Both the position numbers and the translations under genes were made by a program. A stretch of DNA of 12,596 nt from an uncultured Paracoccaceae bacterium. GTDB lineage: Bacteria; Pseudomonadota; Alphaproteobacteria; Rhodobacterales; Rhodobacteraceae. Positions 1 through 7,173 of the stretch are shown here, one piece after another (the first letter of the stretch is position 1; each line of letters begins with the position of its first letter). The notes beneath the pieces were generated by a model that saw only the letters and a list, made by a program, of their open reading frames with translations, was not told where the DNA came from and did no database searches. The stretch is taken from positions 1 to 12,596 of the forward strand of contig CAKZNY010000415.1 of the NCBI GenBank assembly GCA_937132145.1. The letters are read 5' to 3'.

Positions 1-143
1 GCCACGGAAACATAGCGTTTGGTGCGTTCGAAACCCCATTCAAAACCTCCACAAGTATCTAGGACATGGGTTGTAGATGATCACATATCGGGCTAGAGAT
101 GCGGGTCTACGCGTTATCGCCGATTGCTTGAAAGGTTATTCGG
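1..143. other. window edge and leader of the UPF0104 gene; coding status of bases 1-62 unresolved
   Basis: Two readings compete and I cannot choose between them. On the - strand an ATG at 39-37 is preceded by a perfect GGAGG (50-46) with 6 bases between, and 13 codons (MGFRTHQTLCFRG) stay open to the window edge, as for the 5' end of a divergent gene; however, several of its codons (CGA, CTA, TGT) are unlike those of the neighbouring genes. On the + strand frame 3 is open from base 3 to a TAG at 60-62 (ending FETPFKTSTSI) and could be the 3' end of an upstream gene. Bases 63-143 hold no gene. AAAGG at 131-135 lies 8 bases before the ATG at 144 and serves as the ribosome binding site of the next gene. 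A loose promoter-like pair (TTGTAG 71-76, TAGAGA 94-99, spacer 17) is too weak to call. Confidence 0.3.
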
Positions 144-1181
144 ATGTCAATCTTACGCACATTTGTCACCCGATGGCTGATCCCGATTCTTGGGGGCGTG
201 GTGGCGGTGGCGGCAATCTTTTATCTGTACCGCGGGCTGGATTTTGCGCTATTTATGGACGGTGTCCGCAACGCGAACCTTTGGTGGGTTGGTGTTTTGG
301 CGGCCGCGATCCTGTTCGAGCAGTATATAAGCGGGTGGAAATGGCGCCAAATTTTATACGACCTGAAACCGATTTCCAGCGTGCGTCTGACCGGAGCGCT
401 GCTTGCCGGGTACGGAGCAAACGTTCTTGTGCCGCTCGGGATCAGTCCGCTGGTGCGATCATGGCTGGTTGCACGGCTTGAGGGGCTGAAGATGGCCACG
501 GTGCTGACCACGACCATAATCTCGCGGTTTATCGACGGGGTGGTTTTTGCCCTGTTCGCCGGCGTGGTTGCCATTGCTGGCAAGGTGCCGCAAATCGAGG
601 GAAATCTGGCGCTTGGCCTGTCCGTAGCCGGAATATTGAATCTGGTTCTGTTTGGCGGCTTGCTCTGGACGATTTTTCGCTTCCGTAGCGTTTTTGCAAA
701 AGACGGTCCGCTGTTGTGCCGCATGTTCGACTGGTTGGCGGCGCGCACCAAGGCGGACGGGCCAGGATTGCGCCATGCGCTGTGTCACGGGGTGGTCTGG
801 CCCCGCGCCCTGTCGCGACGCTTTGCAATAGTCGCGGCAAGCTTTGCCTCGAAAGCGCTGGCCGCCACGCATTTTCTTTGGGCGGGGCTGGCCGTGGGCA
901 TCCGGCTGGAGTTCTTTGATTATCTCTTTTTGATGGTCGTCGCAGGTTTTGCGATGATCCTTACGCGCTTCATCCGCGTACCGGGCGGCTTTGTCATCGG
1001 CTCGGCTTTTGCGCTACAGATTCTTGATGTGCCGGACGCGCAGGCGCTGATCATGATCCTGTTCACGCAGGTTATGTCAATTCTTCTGGTCATCACCATC
1101 GGCCTTGTCATCCTGTGGCAAAGCGGCATCGACATTCGCCGGATTGCCAAATCAGCCGAGCAGCTTGATGCCGAAATCTGA
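144..1181 (+). CDS. flippase-like integral membrane protein, lysylphosphatidylglycerol synthase TM region (UPF0104/DUF2029-independent) family
   Basis: This 345-aa polytopic inner-membrane protein is one of the membrane-only relatives of the MprF flippase domain (PF03706 type). Members are usually linked to handling of lipids or lipid-linked sugars, but most have no proven substrate. Hydrophobic segments lie at about residues 11-28, 46-62, 82-98, 120-146, 156-178, 227-250, 256-275 and 302-325. The family core is visible as GANVLVPLGISPLVR (91-105), followed by the SRFIDG stretch (127-132) and the late PGGFVIGSAFA block (280-290). Family members commonly carry a Glu after the Gly in the first block (GE..R) and another after PGG; here these places hold SP and no acid. 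The start is ATG 144, with AAAGG 8 bases upstream. No catalytic cytosolic domain follows, so it is not a full MprF. The TPR gene lies 70 bp downstream on the same strand. Family assignment is fairly sure; the transported lipid is unknown. Confidence 0.78.
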   Translation: MSILRTFVTRWLIPILGGVVAVAAIFYLYRGLDFALFMDGVRNANLWWVGVLAAAILFEQYISGWKWRQILYDLKPISSVRLTGALLAGYGANVLVPLGISPLVRSWLVARLEGLKMATVLTTTIISRFIDGVVFALFAGVVAIAGKVPQIEGNLALGLSVAGILNLVLFGGLLWTIFRFRSVFAKDGPLLCRMFDWLAARTKADGPGLRHALCHGVVWPRALSRRFAIVAASFASKALAATHFLWAGLAVGIRLEFFDYLFLMVVAGFAMILTRFIRVPGGFVIGSAFALQILDVPDAQALIMILFTQVMSILLVITIGLVILWQSGIDIRRIAKSAEQLDAEI

Positions 1182-1251
1182 GGCCACCCGCACGGCACAC
1201 CAATAGTACTGGGCGCATAAATTCAAATCACAATAATAGGAGTTTCATCAC

Positions 1252-2901
1252 ATGAATGATTATTATGATTTAGGCCCATACCAACGCGCGGTTACGACAA
1301 AGTCCAAAGATGCCCAAATGTGGTTTGATCGCGGTCTTATGTGGTGTTTTGGCTATAACCACGATGAATCTGTGGCTTGTTTTGAAAAAGCCGCAAAAGC
1401 CGATCCCGATTGCGCTATGGCGTATTGGGGCATCGCCTATGCCTCGGGCTGTAACTACAACAAACCATGGGAGGCGTTTGATGACGCGGACGCTATGCGT
1501 TCCGTTGCGCGGGCGTTTGATGCCACGCAAAGCGCCTTGGCCAAGATTGAACACACAAATGCGGCGGAAGCGGCGCTAATCAACGCGCTAACCCAGCGCT
1601 ATCCGGCGCGTGAACCGGCTAAAGACATGAACACGTGGAACGACAATTACGCCGATGCCATGCGTAAGGTATACCAGCGTTTCCCCGATGATCTGGATGT
1701 CGCAACCCTGTTTAGCGAGGCGATCATGAACCGCACCCCGTGGGCGCTTTGGGACCTCAAATCCGGCGAGATCGCAGACGGTGCCGACACAGCCGAGGCT
1801 ATCGAGGTGTTGGAGCGGGCCATGAAACAACCGAACGGGATGGCGCACCCCGGCGTTCTGCACCTCTATATCCACGTGATGGAAATGTCGCCGTATCCCG
1901 AACGGGCTTTGAATGCGGCGGACGCTCTGCGTGGCCTCGCGCCGGATGCCGGACACTTGCAGCATATGCCAACCCATATCGACGTTCTTTGCGGGCATTA
2001 CGAGCGTGTCGTGGCGTCAAATCAGGCTGCAATCGTCGCGGACCGGAAGTTTCTGGAGCGCGAAGGGCCGTTGAATTTCTACTCGCTTTATCGCTGTCAC
2101 GACTACCATTTCAAAATCTACGGCGCGATGTTTCTTGGCCGTTACCGCGATGCCATCGAGACCAGCGAAGAGATGATTTCAACCCTGCCCGAAGAACTGC
2201 TGATGATCGACTCTCCGCCCATGGCCGACTGGCTTGAGGGGTTCATATCCATGAAACAACACGTCTACATCCGCTTTGGGAAATGGCAGGAAATCATCGA
2301 CCAACCCCTGCCCGATAACCCCGAATTGTTCTGTGTAACAACGGCCATGATGCACTACGCCAAAGCCGTGGCCTGGGCTGCAAGTGGGCATGTCCAACCC
2401 GCCGAAGTCGAAGCAATCCAGTTCGAGGCCGCCGTTAAGCGCGTGCCCGACAGCCGGTATATTTTCAACAACACCTGCCTCGATATTCTGGACGTGGCCC
2501 GCGAAATGATGCTGGGCGAGATCGCGTATCGCAAGGCGAATTACGACGCCGCCTTCGCCCATCTGCACAAATCCGTCGAGATGGACGACAACCTGCCCTA
2601 CGACGAGCCATGGGGCTGGATGCAACCCACCCGCCACGCATTGGCGGCGTTACTGCTGGAACAAGGCCATGTAGAGGAAGCCGCCGCGATTTACAAAGCC
2701 GACCTTGGGCTGGATTCCACCCTGTCACGCGCGTGCCAGCACCCCGACAATGTCTGGAGCCTGCATGGCTATCACGATTGTCTAACGCGCCTTGGCCGGA
2801 TCGAGGAAGCCTGCATTATCAAGCAACGCCTCGATCTGGCGAACGCACGAACCGACGTTTCGGTGAAATCATCCTGCTTTTGCAAGATGGGCAGCGTCTA
2901 G
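1252..2901 (+). CDS. TTC38-like tetratricopeptide repeat protein
   Basis: This is a 549-aa soluble protein without a signal peptide or membrane helices. N-terminal TPR helices are clear at about 21-66 (FDRGLMWCFGYNHDESVACFEKA, with the second helix pair around DPDCAMAYWGIAYASG), and further TPR-like pairs occur at 280-310, 420-445 and 460-485. The order and spacing resemble the bacterial TTC38 family, whose biochemical role is not established. A histidine-rich middle stands out: H199, H204, H208 and E211, then GHLQHMPTHI (234-243) and H249. The C-terminus ends in a Cys pair, SCFC (541-544). AGGAG at 1238-1242 lies 9 bases before ATG 1252, which supports the start. It may be co-transcribed with the upstream membrane gene or use its own promoter; no terminator is visible in the 70-bp gap. 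The 3' end faces the acyl-CoA synthetase gene at 11 bp. Family call confident; function unknown. Confidence 0.82.
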   Translation: MNDYYDLGPYQRAVTTKSKDAQMWFDRGLMWCFGYNHDESVACFEKAAKADPDCAMAYWGIAYASGCNYNKPWEAFDDADAMRSVARAFDATQSALAKIEHTNAAEAALINALTQRYPAREPAKDMNTWNDNYADAMRKVYQRFPDDLDVATLFSEAIMNRTPWALWDLKSGEIADGADTAEAIEVLERAMKQPNGMAHPGVLHLYIHVMEMSPYPERALNAADALRGLAPDAGHLQHMPTHIDVLCGHYERVVASNQAAIVADRKFLEREGPLNFYSLYRCHDYHFKIYGAMFLGRYRDAIETSEEMISTLPEELLMIDSPPMADWLEGFISMKQHVYIRFGKWQEIIDQPLPDNPELFCVTTAMMHYAKAVAWAASGHVQPAEVEAIQFEAAVKRVPDSRYIFNNTCLDILDVAREMMLGEIAYRKANYDAAFAHLHKSVEMDDNLPYDEPWGWMQPTRHALAALLLEQGHVEEAAAIYKADLGLDSTLSRACQHPDNVWSLHGYHDCLTRLGRIEEACIIKQRLDLANARTDVSVKSSCFCKMGSV

Positions 2902-2912
2902 GAGCTTACCCC

Positions 2913-4811
2913 CTATTTCGCCGGCTCCCATTGTGGTGTGAAGCCTCCGAGGATTTTGTTCACGGCATCGTCGCTAACCGCCGGGTCATTGTATTTCACA
3001 ATGGCAACCAAGCCACGTTTTTTGTCCTCGAATACCGATTCAACATTCGCGTCAATATCTGCCTTGGCCAGCGCTGCATCGTAAACGCGCGTGATGGCCA
3101 TTTTCCGCAGGTGCGGTTTGAAGATCTTTCCAACCTGTGTTTTAGGCAGCTCGTCCATAATTTCCACATACTTCGGAATGGCCGCTTTCTCGCCGATGTG
3201 TTCCTTCAGGTAGGCGTTCAAATCGTCAATCGACACCTCCGCCCCGCCAATAAGTTCGACGTAAACACAAGGCAGCTCGCCCGCATGTGCGTCGGGTTGA
3301 CCAATGGCACCGGTGAAGGCGACTGCCTCGTGGCCCGCCAAGGCTTCCTCGATAATCGCGGGATCAATATTGTGGCCGCCCCGAATGATCAGGTCTTTCG
3401 CACGACCTGTGATCCACAGGAACCCATCCGCATCAATCCGGCCCAAATCACCGGTTCGCATGTATTTTCCACCCGCAAACAATCCTGTATTCTTTTCCAC
3501 CTCGGTATATGTGCTGCCAGTGACAACGCCCGGATTATCAATGCAAATCTCGCCGATTTCATCCACAGCGCATTCTTTGATGATATTGCCGTGATCATCA
3601 CAGTTAAGAATTCTCACTTCACAATACGGGAACGGCAGACCGACCGAACCGATCTTGCGTTCACCGTGCGGCGGATTGATAGAGACGAGGCAGGTTGCCT
3701 CGGTCATGCCGTAGCCTTCCAGAATTTTCACACCAGCGGATTTCTCGAACCGTTTTGCCAGTTCGACCGGCAACGGTGCAGAACCGCACAACACATATTT
3801 CAACTTCGATACATCCGCATCAACAGGCCGCTGCATCAACGCAGATACCGCCGTTGGCACGGTGACCATAAAGGTCACATCCCAGCGTTCCAGAAGTTTC
3901 CAGAAATTGTCAAAAACCCCGTCGCCGCGATAGCCCTGCGGGGTTGGCATCACCATATGCGCGCCAGAAGCCAGACACGCCATCAGGATTGGATAGGCCG
4001 CAAATACGTGGAACATGGGCAGCGGACAGATCAGAACATCTTCCTCGGTGAACAGCATTTCCTGCGCGCACCAGCCCTGATAAATCATCCCCGAGAACAT
4101 ATGTTGCGCCACTTTCGGCATTCCAGTTGTACCACCAGTGTGGAAATACGCGGCTACGCGGTCTTCGCTGATCTCCTCGAAATCCAGTGACGAGGCGTTG
4201 GCTTTGTTCATCTCGGCGTTAAAATCCAGCACCTTGGCTGAATGCTCGATCTGCACCTTCGGGCGGATCATTGGCACAATCCAGCTAAGCGGCGGGCTTA
4301 GGTAGCGCGCCAGATCGACCTCTAGAACCGTTTCCACATTCGGGGCCATTTTAACGGCATTCGCCACTTTTTGCGCCACCTCGGTTTTAGGAAAAGCTTT
4401 AAGCGTTACCACAACCTTGGCACCGGTTTCGCGCAGAATCGCGGCAATCTGGCTATCTTCAATCGTGGGGTTTATCGGGTTCACAATGCCCGCTGTCGCG
4501 CCACCAAGAAGGCTGATAACCGCCTCGTTACAGTTCGGCAAAAGATACGCCACCGTGTCTTTTTCGCCAATCCCGAGCCCGCGAAATACGTTTGCTGCCT
4601 GCGTTACCCGCGCCTTAAGATCGCTCCATGTAAGCGTTTCGGCCTTGTCTTTGACGCCGGACTTAATCTGAAAGCTCAGCGCGTTGCGATCGGGGAAACT
4701 GGCGGTGGTGCGTGCAAGAACCTGATAGAGAGTGGCCTCTGGCACCCGCTCCGCAAAGGTCATCGCCGTTTCGGTTGCTATTTTATCCGCAAGGGTCGCG
4801 TAATGTGGCAT
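2913..4811 (-). CDS. AMP-forming fatty acyl-CoA synthetase (ANL superfamily)
   Basis: This 632-aa enzyme should activate a carboxylic acid with ATP to an acyl-adenylate and then to acyl-CoA in the cytoplasm, for fatty-acid breakdown or membrane lipid synthesis. All core ANL motifs are present: the phosphate loop HTGGTTGMPK (224-233), LPMFHVF (264-270), YGMTE (367-371), TGDLG (453-457), the hinge region GRAKDLIIRGG (469-479) and the C-terminal catalytic Lys (K562 in TQVGKI). An N-terminal block before the adenylation fold (1-60) and about 65 residues after the catalytic Lys are somewhat longer than in short-chain synthetases. GGGAGAG at 4824-4818 lies just upstream of the ATG and supports the start. 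Chain length cannot be read from sequence; a medium or long chain is likely from the overall form. It may be transcribed alone, because a hairpin separates it from the upstream ABC gene. Confidence 0.9.
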   Translation of the reverse strand: MPHYATLADKIATETAMTFAERVPEATLYQVLARTTASFPDRNALSFQIKSGVKDKAETLTWSDLKARVTQAANVFRGLGIGEKDTVAYLLPNCNEAVISLLGGATAGIVNPINPTIEDSQIAAILRETGAKVVVTLKAFPKTEVAQKVANAVKMAPNVETVLEVDLARYLSPPLSWIVPMIRPKVQIEHSAKVLDFNAEMNKANASSLDFEEISEDRVAAYFHTGGTTGMPKVAQHMFSGMIYQGWCAQEMLFTEEDVLICPLPMFHVFAAYPILMACLASGAHMVMPTPQGYRGDGVFDNFWKLLERWDVTFMVTVPTAVSALMQRPVDADVSKLKYVLCGSAPLPVELAKRFEKSAGVKILEGYGMTEATCLVSINPPHGERKIGSVGLPFPYCEVRILNCDDHGNIIKECAVDEIGEICIDNPGVVTGSTYTEVEKNTGLFAGGKYMRTGDLGRIDADGFLWITGRAKDLIIRGGHNIDPAIIEEALAGHEAVAFTGAIGQPDAHAGELPCVYVELIGGAEVSIDDLNAYLKEHIGEKAAIPKYVEIMDELPKTQVGKIFKPHLRKMAITRVYDAALAKADIDANVESVFEDKKRGLVAIVKYNDPAVSDDAVNKILGGFTPQWEPAK

Positions 4812-4873
4812 AATTTTCTCTCCCGGTCATGCACTTCGCCGCTTTTTGGCGATATTTGACTGGCAGAATGTGC

Positions 4874-4902
4874 GGTTTACCCTTGATAAGCAAGGGTAAA
4901 CC
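4874..4902 (-). terminator. perfect 12-bp hairpin after the ABC exporter gene
   Basis: GGTTTACCCTTG (4874-4885) and CAAGGGTAAACC (4891-4902) are exact reverse complements around a 5-base loop. On the - strand the stem begins 5 bases after the TGA stop (4910-4908) of the ABC exporter, the usual place for a terminator or a 3' mRNA-stabilising stem. There is no T-run after the stem on either strand, so it is not a textbook intrinsic terminator. It lies upstream of the acyl-CoA synthetase start (4811), so it could limit read-through into that gene. The hairpin is certain; its role is inferred. Confidence 0.6.
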
Positions 4903-4907
4903 TAAGG

Positions 4908-6701
4908 TCAGGTCACATTACCATCGGTAAATTGCAACTTCGCTAATCGCGCATACAGGCCACCTTGCGCCACCAATTCATCATGCGTACCTTCGGCTAC
5001 AATCAGACCCTCGTCGAAAACGACAATCCGGTCAGCCTTTTTAACGGTCGCCAAACGGTGCGCGATAATCACTGTGGTGCGATCTTTTGAAAGCCTCTCG
5101 ACGGCCAACTGCACGGCGCGTTCGCTTTCTGCATCAAGGGCCGAGGTGGCCTCGTCCAGCAACAAAATCGGTGCATCGCGCAAAATTGCACGGGCAATCG
5201 CGATCCGTTGTTTTTGACCACCCGAAAGCATCACGCCCCGTTCCCCGACGTAGGAGTTGTATTTCTTCGGCAAACGCTCAAGAAACTCATGGGCGGCAGC
5301 GGCTTTTGCGGCCTCCACAACCTCGGCATCGGTTGCACCGGGGCGACCGAAACGGATGTTCTCCATTGCCGTAGTTGCAAAAATCACAGGGTCCTGGGGA
5401 ACCAGCGCATAGGCCTGCCGCATATCTTTGCGCATCATGGTTTCAATGCCCATATCATCGACCATGATCGTGCCAGTGTCAGGATCAAAGAACCGCATCA
5501 ACAGTTGGAAAATTGTTGATTTTCCAGCCCCTGACGGCCCAACCAGCGCCACAGTTTCCCCTGCCTTGATATGCAGGTTCAGGTTGGCAACCGCATGAAT
5601 TCCCGGTCTGGCCGGATAGGTGAAGGTTACATTGTTAAACTTGATGTCGCCCAGAACCCGTTCAGGGGCCGGAACAGGCAGTACCGGATCTTTGATGATG
5701 TCATCGGCTTCCAACAGCTCGATCAGGCGTTCCGTTGCTCCGGCGGCGCGCTGCAACTCGCCCCAGATTTCCGACAGCGCCGCAACCGCGCCAGCAACCA
5801 TGACCGAGTAAATCAGGAACTGAACCAACTGCCCCGGCGTCATGCTGCCAGCAATCACATCGCGTGCGCCCATCCACAGAACCCCGACCACCCCCGTAAA
5901 CACGAGGAAGATTACGGAGATTGTAAGGATAGCCCGCGTAATAATCCGACGCCGAGCGGCATCATAGGCCTGCTCGGTCAGTCTGTTAAAACTGTCTTGG
6001 CTAACCCCTTCGTGGGTGTAGGCCTGCACGGTTTGCGCGGCCAGCAATGTCTCGGATGCCTCGCCAGAGCTTTCCGCGATACGGTCCTGACTTTCACGAC
6101 TAAGCACCCGAAGCCTGCGGCCCAACATCAAGATCGGCAGAATGACAACCGGCACCATAAGCAGCACAAGACCTGTCATTTTCAAGGACGTCAGCGACAT
6201 AAATATAAGCCCGCCCGCCATCATCAACACATTGCGAAGTGCTACGGAAACCGAGGAACTGATAACCGACAGGATCAACGTCGTATCCGTGGTTAAACGA
6301 GACAGAACCTCGCCCGTCAGGATTTTTTCGTAAAAGGCAGGCGAGAGGCTGATAACTTTTTGATAGATCGCCATGCGAACGTCGGCAATCACGCGCTCGC
6401 CCAGTTTGGTGACGAAATAGAACCGCAATCCTGTGCCGATGGCCATTGCGCCCATAACCACGATGATCGCCATAAAGTAGCCGTCCAGTTCCCGGATCGC
6501 TTCCAGCGTGAAGCCGTCAATAACCTCGCGTACCACGCGGGGCAGTGCCAGCGAAATCGAGGCCGTGAATACCAGCGCAATACCGGCCGCAATCATCAGG
6601 CCTTTGTACGGGGCTAAAAACGGAAACAACCCTCGCAGAGGGCTGATGGTTTTGGATTTCTCGCGGTCTTCCAGAATTTTTTCTTTTTTAGCGCGCGCCA
6701 T
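4908..6701 (-). CDS. MsbA-like ABC half-exporter (fused TMD-NBD)
   Basis: This 597-aa half transporter should work as a homodimer in the inner membrane and use ATP to export or flip a substrate, plausibly a lipid or hydrophobic compound. A basic N-terminus (1-20) precedes a six-helix type I exporter domain (about 30-315). The nucleotide-binding domain (about 350-590) is complete: Walker A GPSGAGKST (388-396), Q-loop VPQDP (Q436), signature LSGGQ (492-496), Walker B ILLLDEATSALD (512-523) and the H-loop His in IIAHR (H548). GAGGG at 6713-6709, 7 bases before the ATG, supports the start. All catalytic residues are intact, so it should be active. The sequence resembles the MsbA-related group common in alphaproteobacteria, but a true lipid A flippase assignment is not warranted without comparison. 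Downstream on the same strand is the hairpin at 4874-4902; upstream is an 86-bp gap to the small EamA-type gene. Confidence 0.9.
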   Translation of the reverse strand: MARAKKEKILEDREKSKTISPLRGLFPFLAPYKGLMIAAGIALVFTASISLALPRVVREVIDGFTLEAIRELDGYFMAIIVVMGAMAIGTGLRFYFVTKLGERVIADVRMAIYQKVISLSPAFYEKILTGEVLSRLTTDTTLILSVISSSVSVALRNVLMMAGGLIFMSLTSLKMTGLVLLMVPVVILPILMLGRRLRVLSRESQDRIAESSGEASETLLAAQTVQAYTHEGVSQDSFNRLTEQAYDAARRRIITRAILTISVIFLVFTGVVGVLWMGARDVIAGSMTPGQLVQFLIYSVMVAGAVAALSEIWGELQRAAGATERLIELLEADDIIKDPVLPVPAPERVLGDIKFNNVTFTYPARPGIHAVANLNLHIKAGETVALVGPSGAGKSTIFQLLMRFFDPDTGTIMVDDMGIETMMRKDMRQAYALVPQDPVIFATTAMENIRFGRPGATDAEVVEAAKAAAAHEFLERLPKKYNSYVGERGVMLSGGQKQRIAIARAILRDAPILLLDEATSALDAESERAVQLAVERLSKDRTTVIIAHRLATVKKADRIVVFDEGLIVAEGTHDELVAQGGLYARLAKLQFTDGNVT

Positions 6702-6787
6702 AATATGTCCCTCGGATCAACGGTAATTGGAAAATTAAGTAAGAACTAAAGCTAATAGGAACAAGTCGTAACAGGTAAAAACTGTGG

Positions 6788-7159
6788 TTAAGCGCCGGTG
6801 GTAACGACCATCAACCCGCCAATTATTAACGCGACCCCGATAAAGTTTCGGATTGTTAACACTTCGCCAAGAAGCAGCGCGGATAATATTGGCACGATCA
6901 CAAACGTCAATGCCATGAACGAATACGCAAACGATAGTGGAACCGAGCGCAGCACGAACACCCATGCGAATGTCGCCAAGGCATAGATCGTGATCGCCAG
7001 AATAAACACCGGGTCCGTGATCAGGCGGATAAATCCGGCCATGTTGGCCTCACCCATGCGCCCGCTGGCTATTTTGAACAATATCTGCCCGCCCCCGATG
7101 GTTATCGGAGTCAGGATCAGCCCAACCCAGACTGCGGGGGATAGAGATATGGAAAACAT
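6788..7159 (-). CDS. single-domain EamA/SMR-fold small membrane transporter, ArnE/ArnF-like
   Basis: This 123-aa protein consists almost wholly of four hydrophobic helices (about 9-30, 51-71, 76-98, 103-120), the size of SMR and ArnE/ArnF proteins, which work as dimers. TM1 carries GGGQILFK (22-29) and lacks the membrane Glu that multidrug SMR pumps such as EmrE need. The block VLRSVPLSFAYSFMALTF (69-86) followed by LLLGE (95-99) is the style of EamA proteins that flip lipid-linked sugars (the ArnE/ArnF role). GAGGA at 7170-7166 lies 6 bases before ATG 7159, and only 14 bases separate this ATG from the stop of the GT-C-like gene, so the two are almost surely co-transcribed. I infer a flippase-type role for a polyisoprenyl-phosphate sugar; a small-molecule exporter is the alternative. 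Confidence 0.8.
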   Translation of the reverse strand: MFSISLSPAVWVGLILTPITIGGGQILFKIASGRMGEANMAGFIRLITDPVFILAITIYALATFAWVFVLRSVPLSFAYSFMALTFVIVPILSALLLGEVLTIRNFIGVALIIGGLMVVTTGA

Positions 7160-7173
7160 AGCGAATCCTCTTG

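Noticed and set aside
71..99. Promoter-like TTGTAG and TAGAGA pair with a 17-base spacer
   Set aside because: Each box matches only half of the sigma-70 consensus, which is common by chance.
77..481. 134-codon + strand frame overlapping the UPF0104 gene
   Set aside because: The overlapping frame encodes a clear multi-helix membrane protein with a ribosome binding site; this product has no domain and is Arg/Cys-rich.
2610..4190. 526-codon + strand open frame
   Set aside because: It runs antisense to the acyl-CoA synthetase and overlaps the end of the TPR gene in another frame. Its product has no recognisable domain and is rich in Arg, His and Asn, as antisense frames are, while the - strand frame carries every ANL motif.
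5571..6296. 241-codon + strand open frame
   Set aside because: It is antisense to the ABC exporter, whose motifs are complete. The product is low-complexity, rich in His, Arg, Gln and Asn, and lacks domains.
6766..6779. Weak inverted repeat (ACAG / CTGT) after the EamA-type gene
   Set aside because: Only four base pairs with no G/C-rich stem; not enough for a terminator call.
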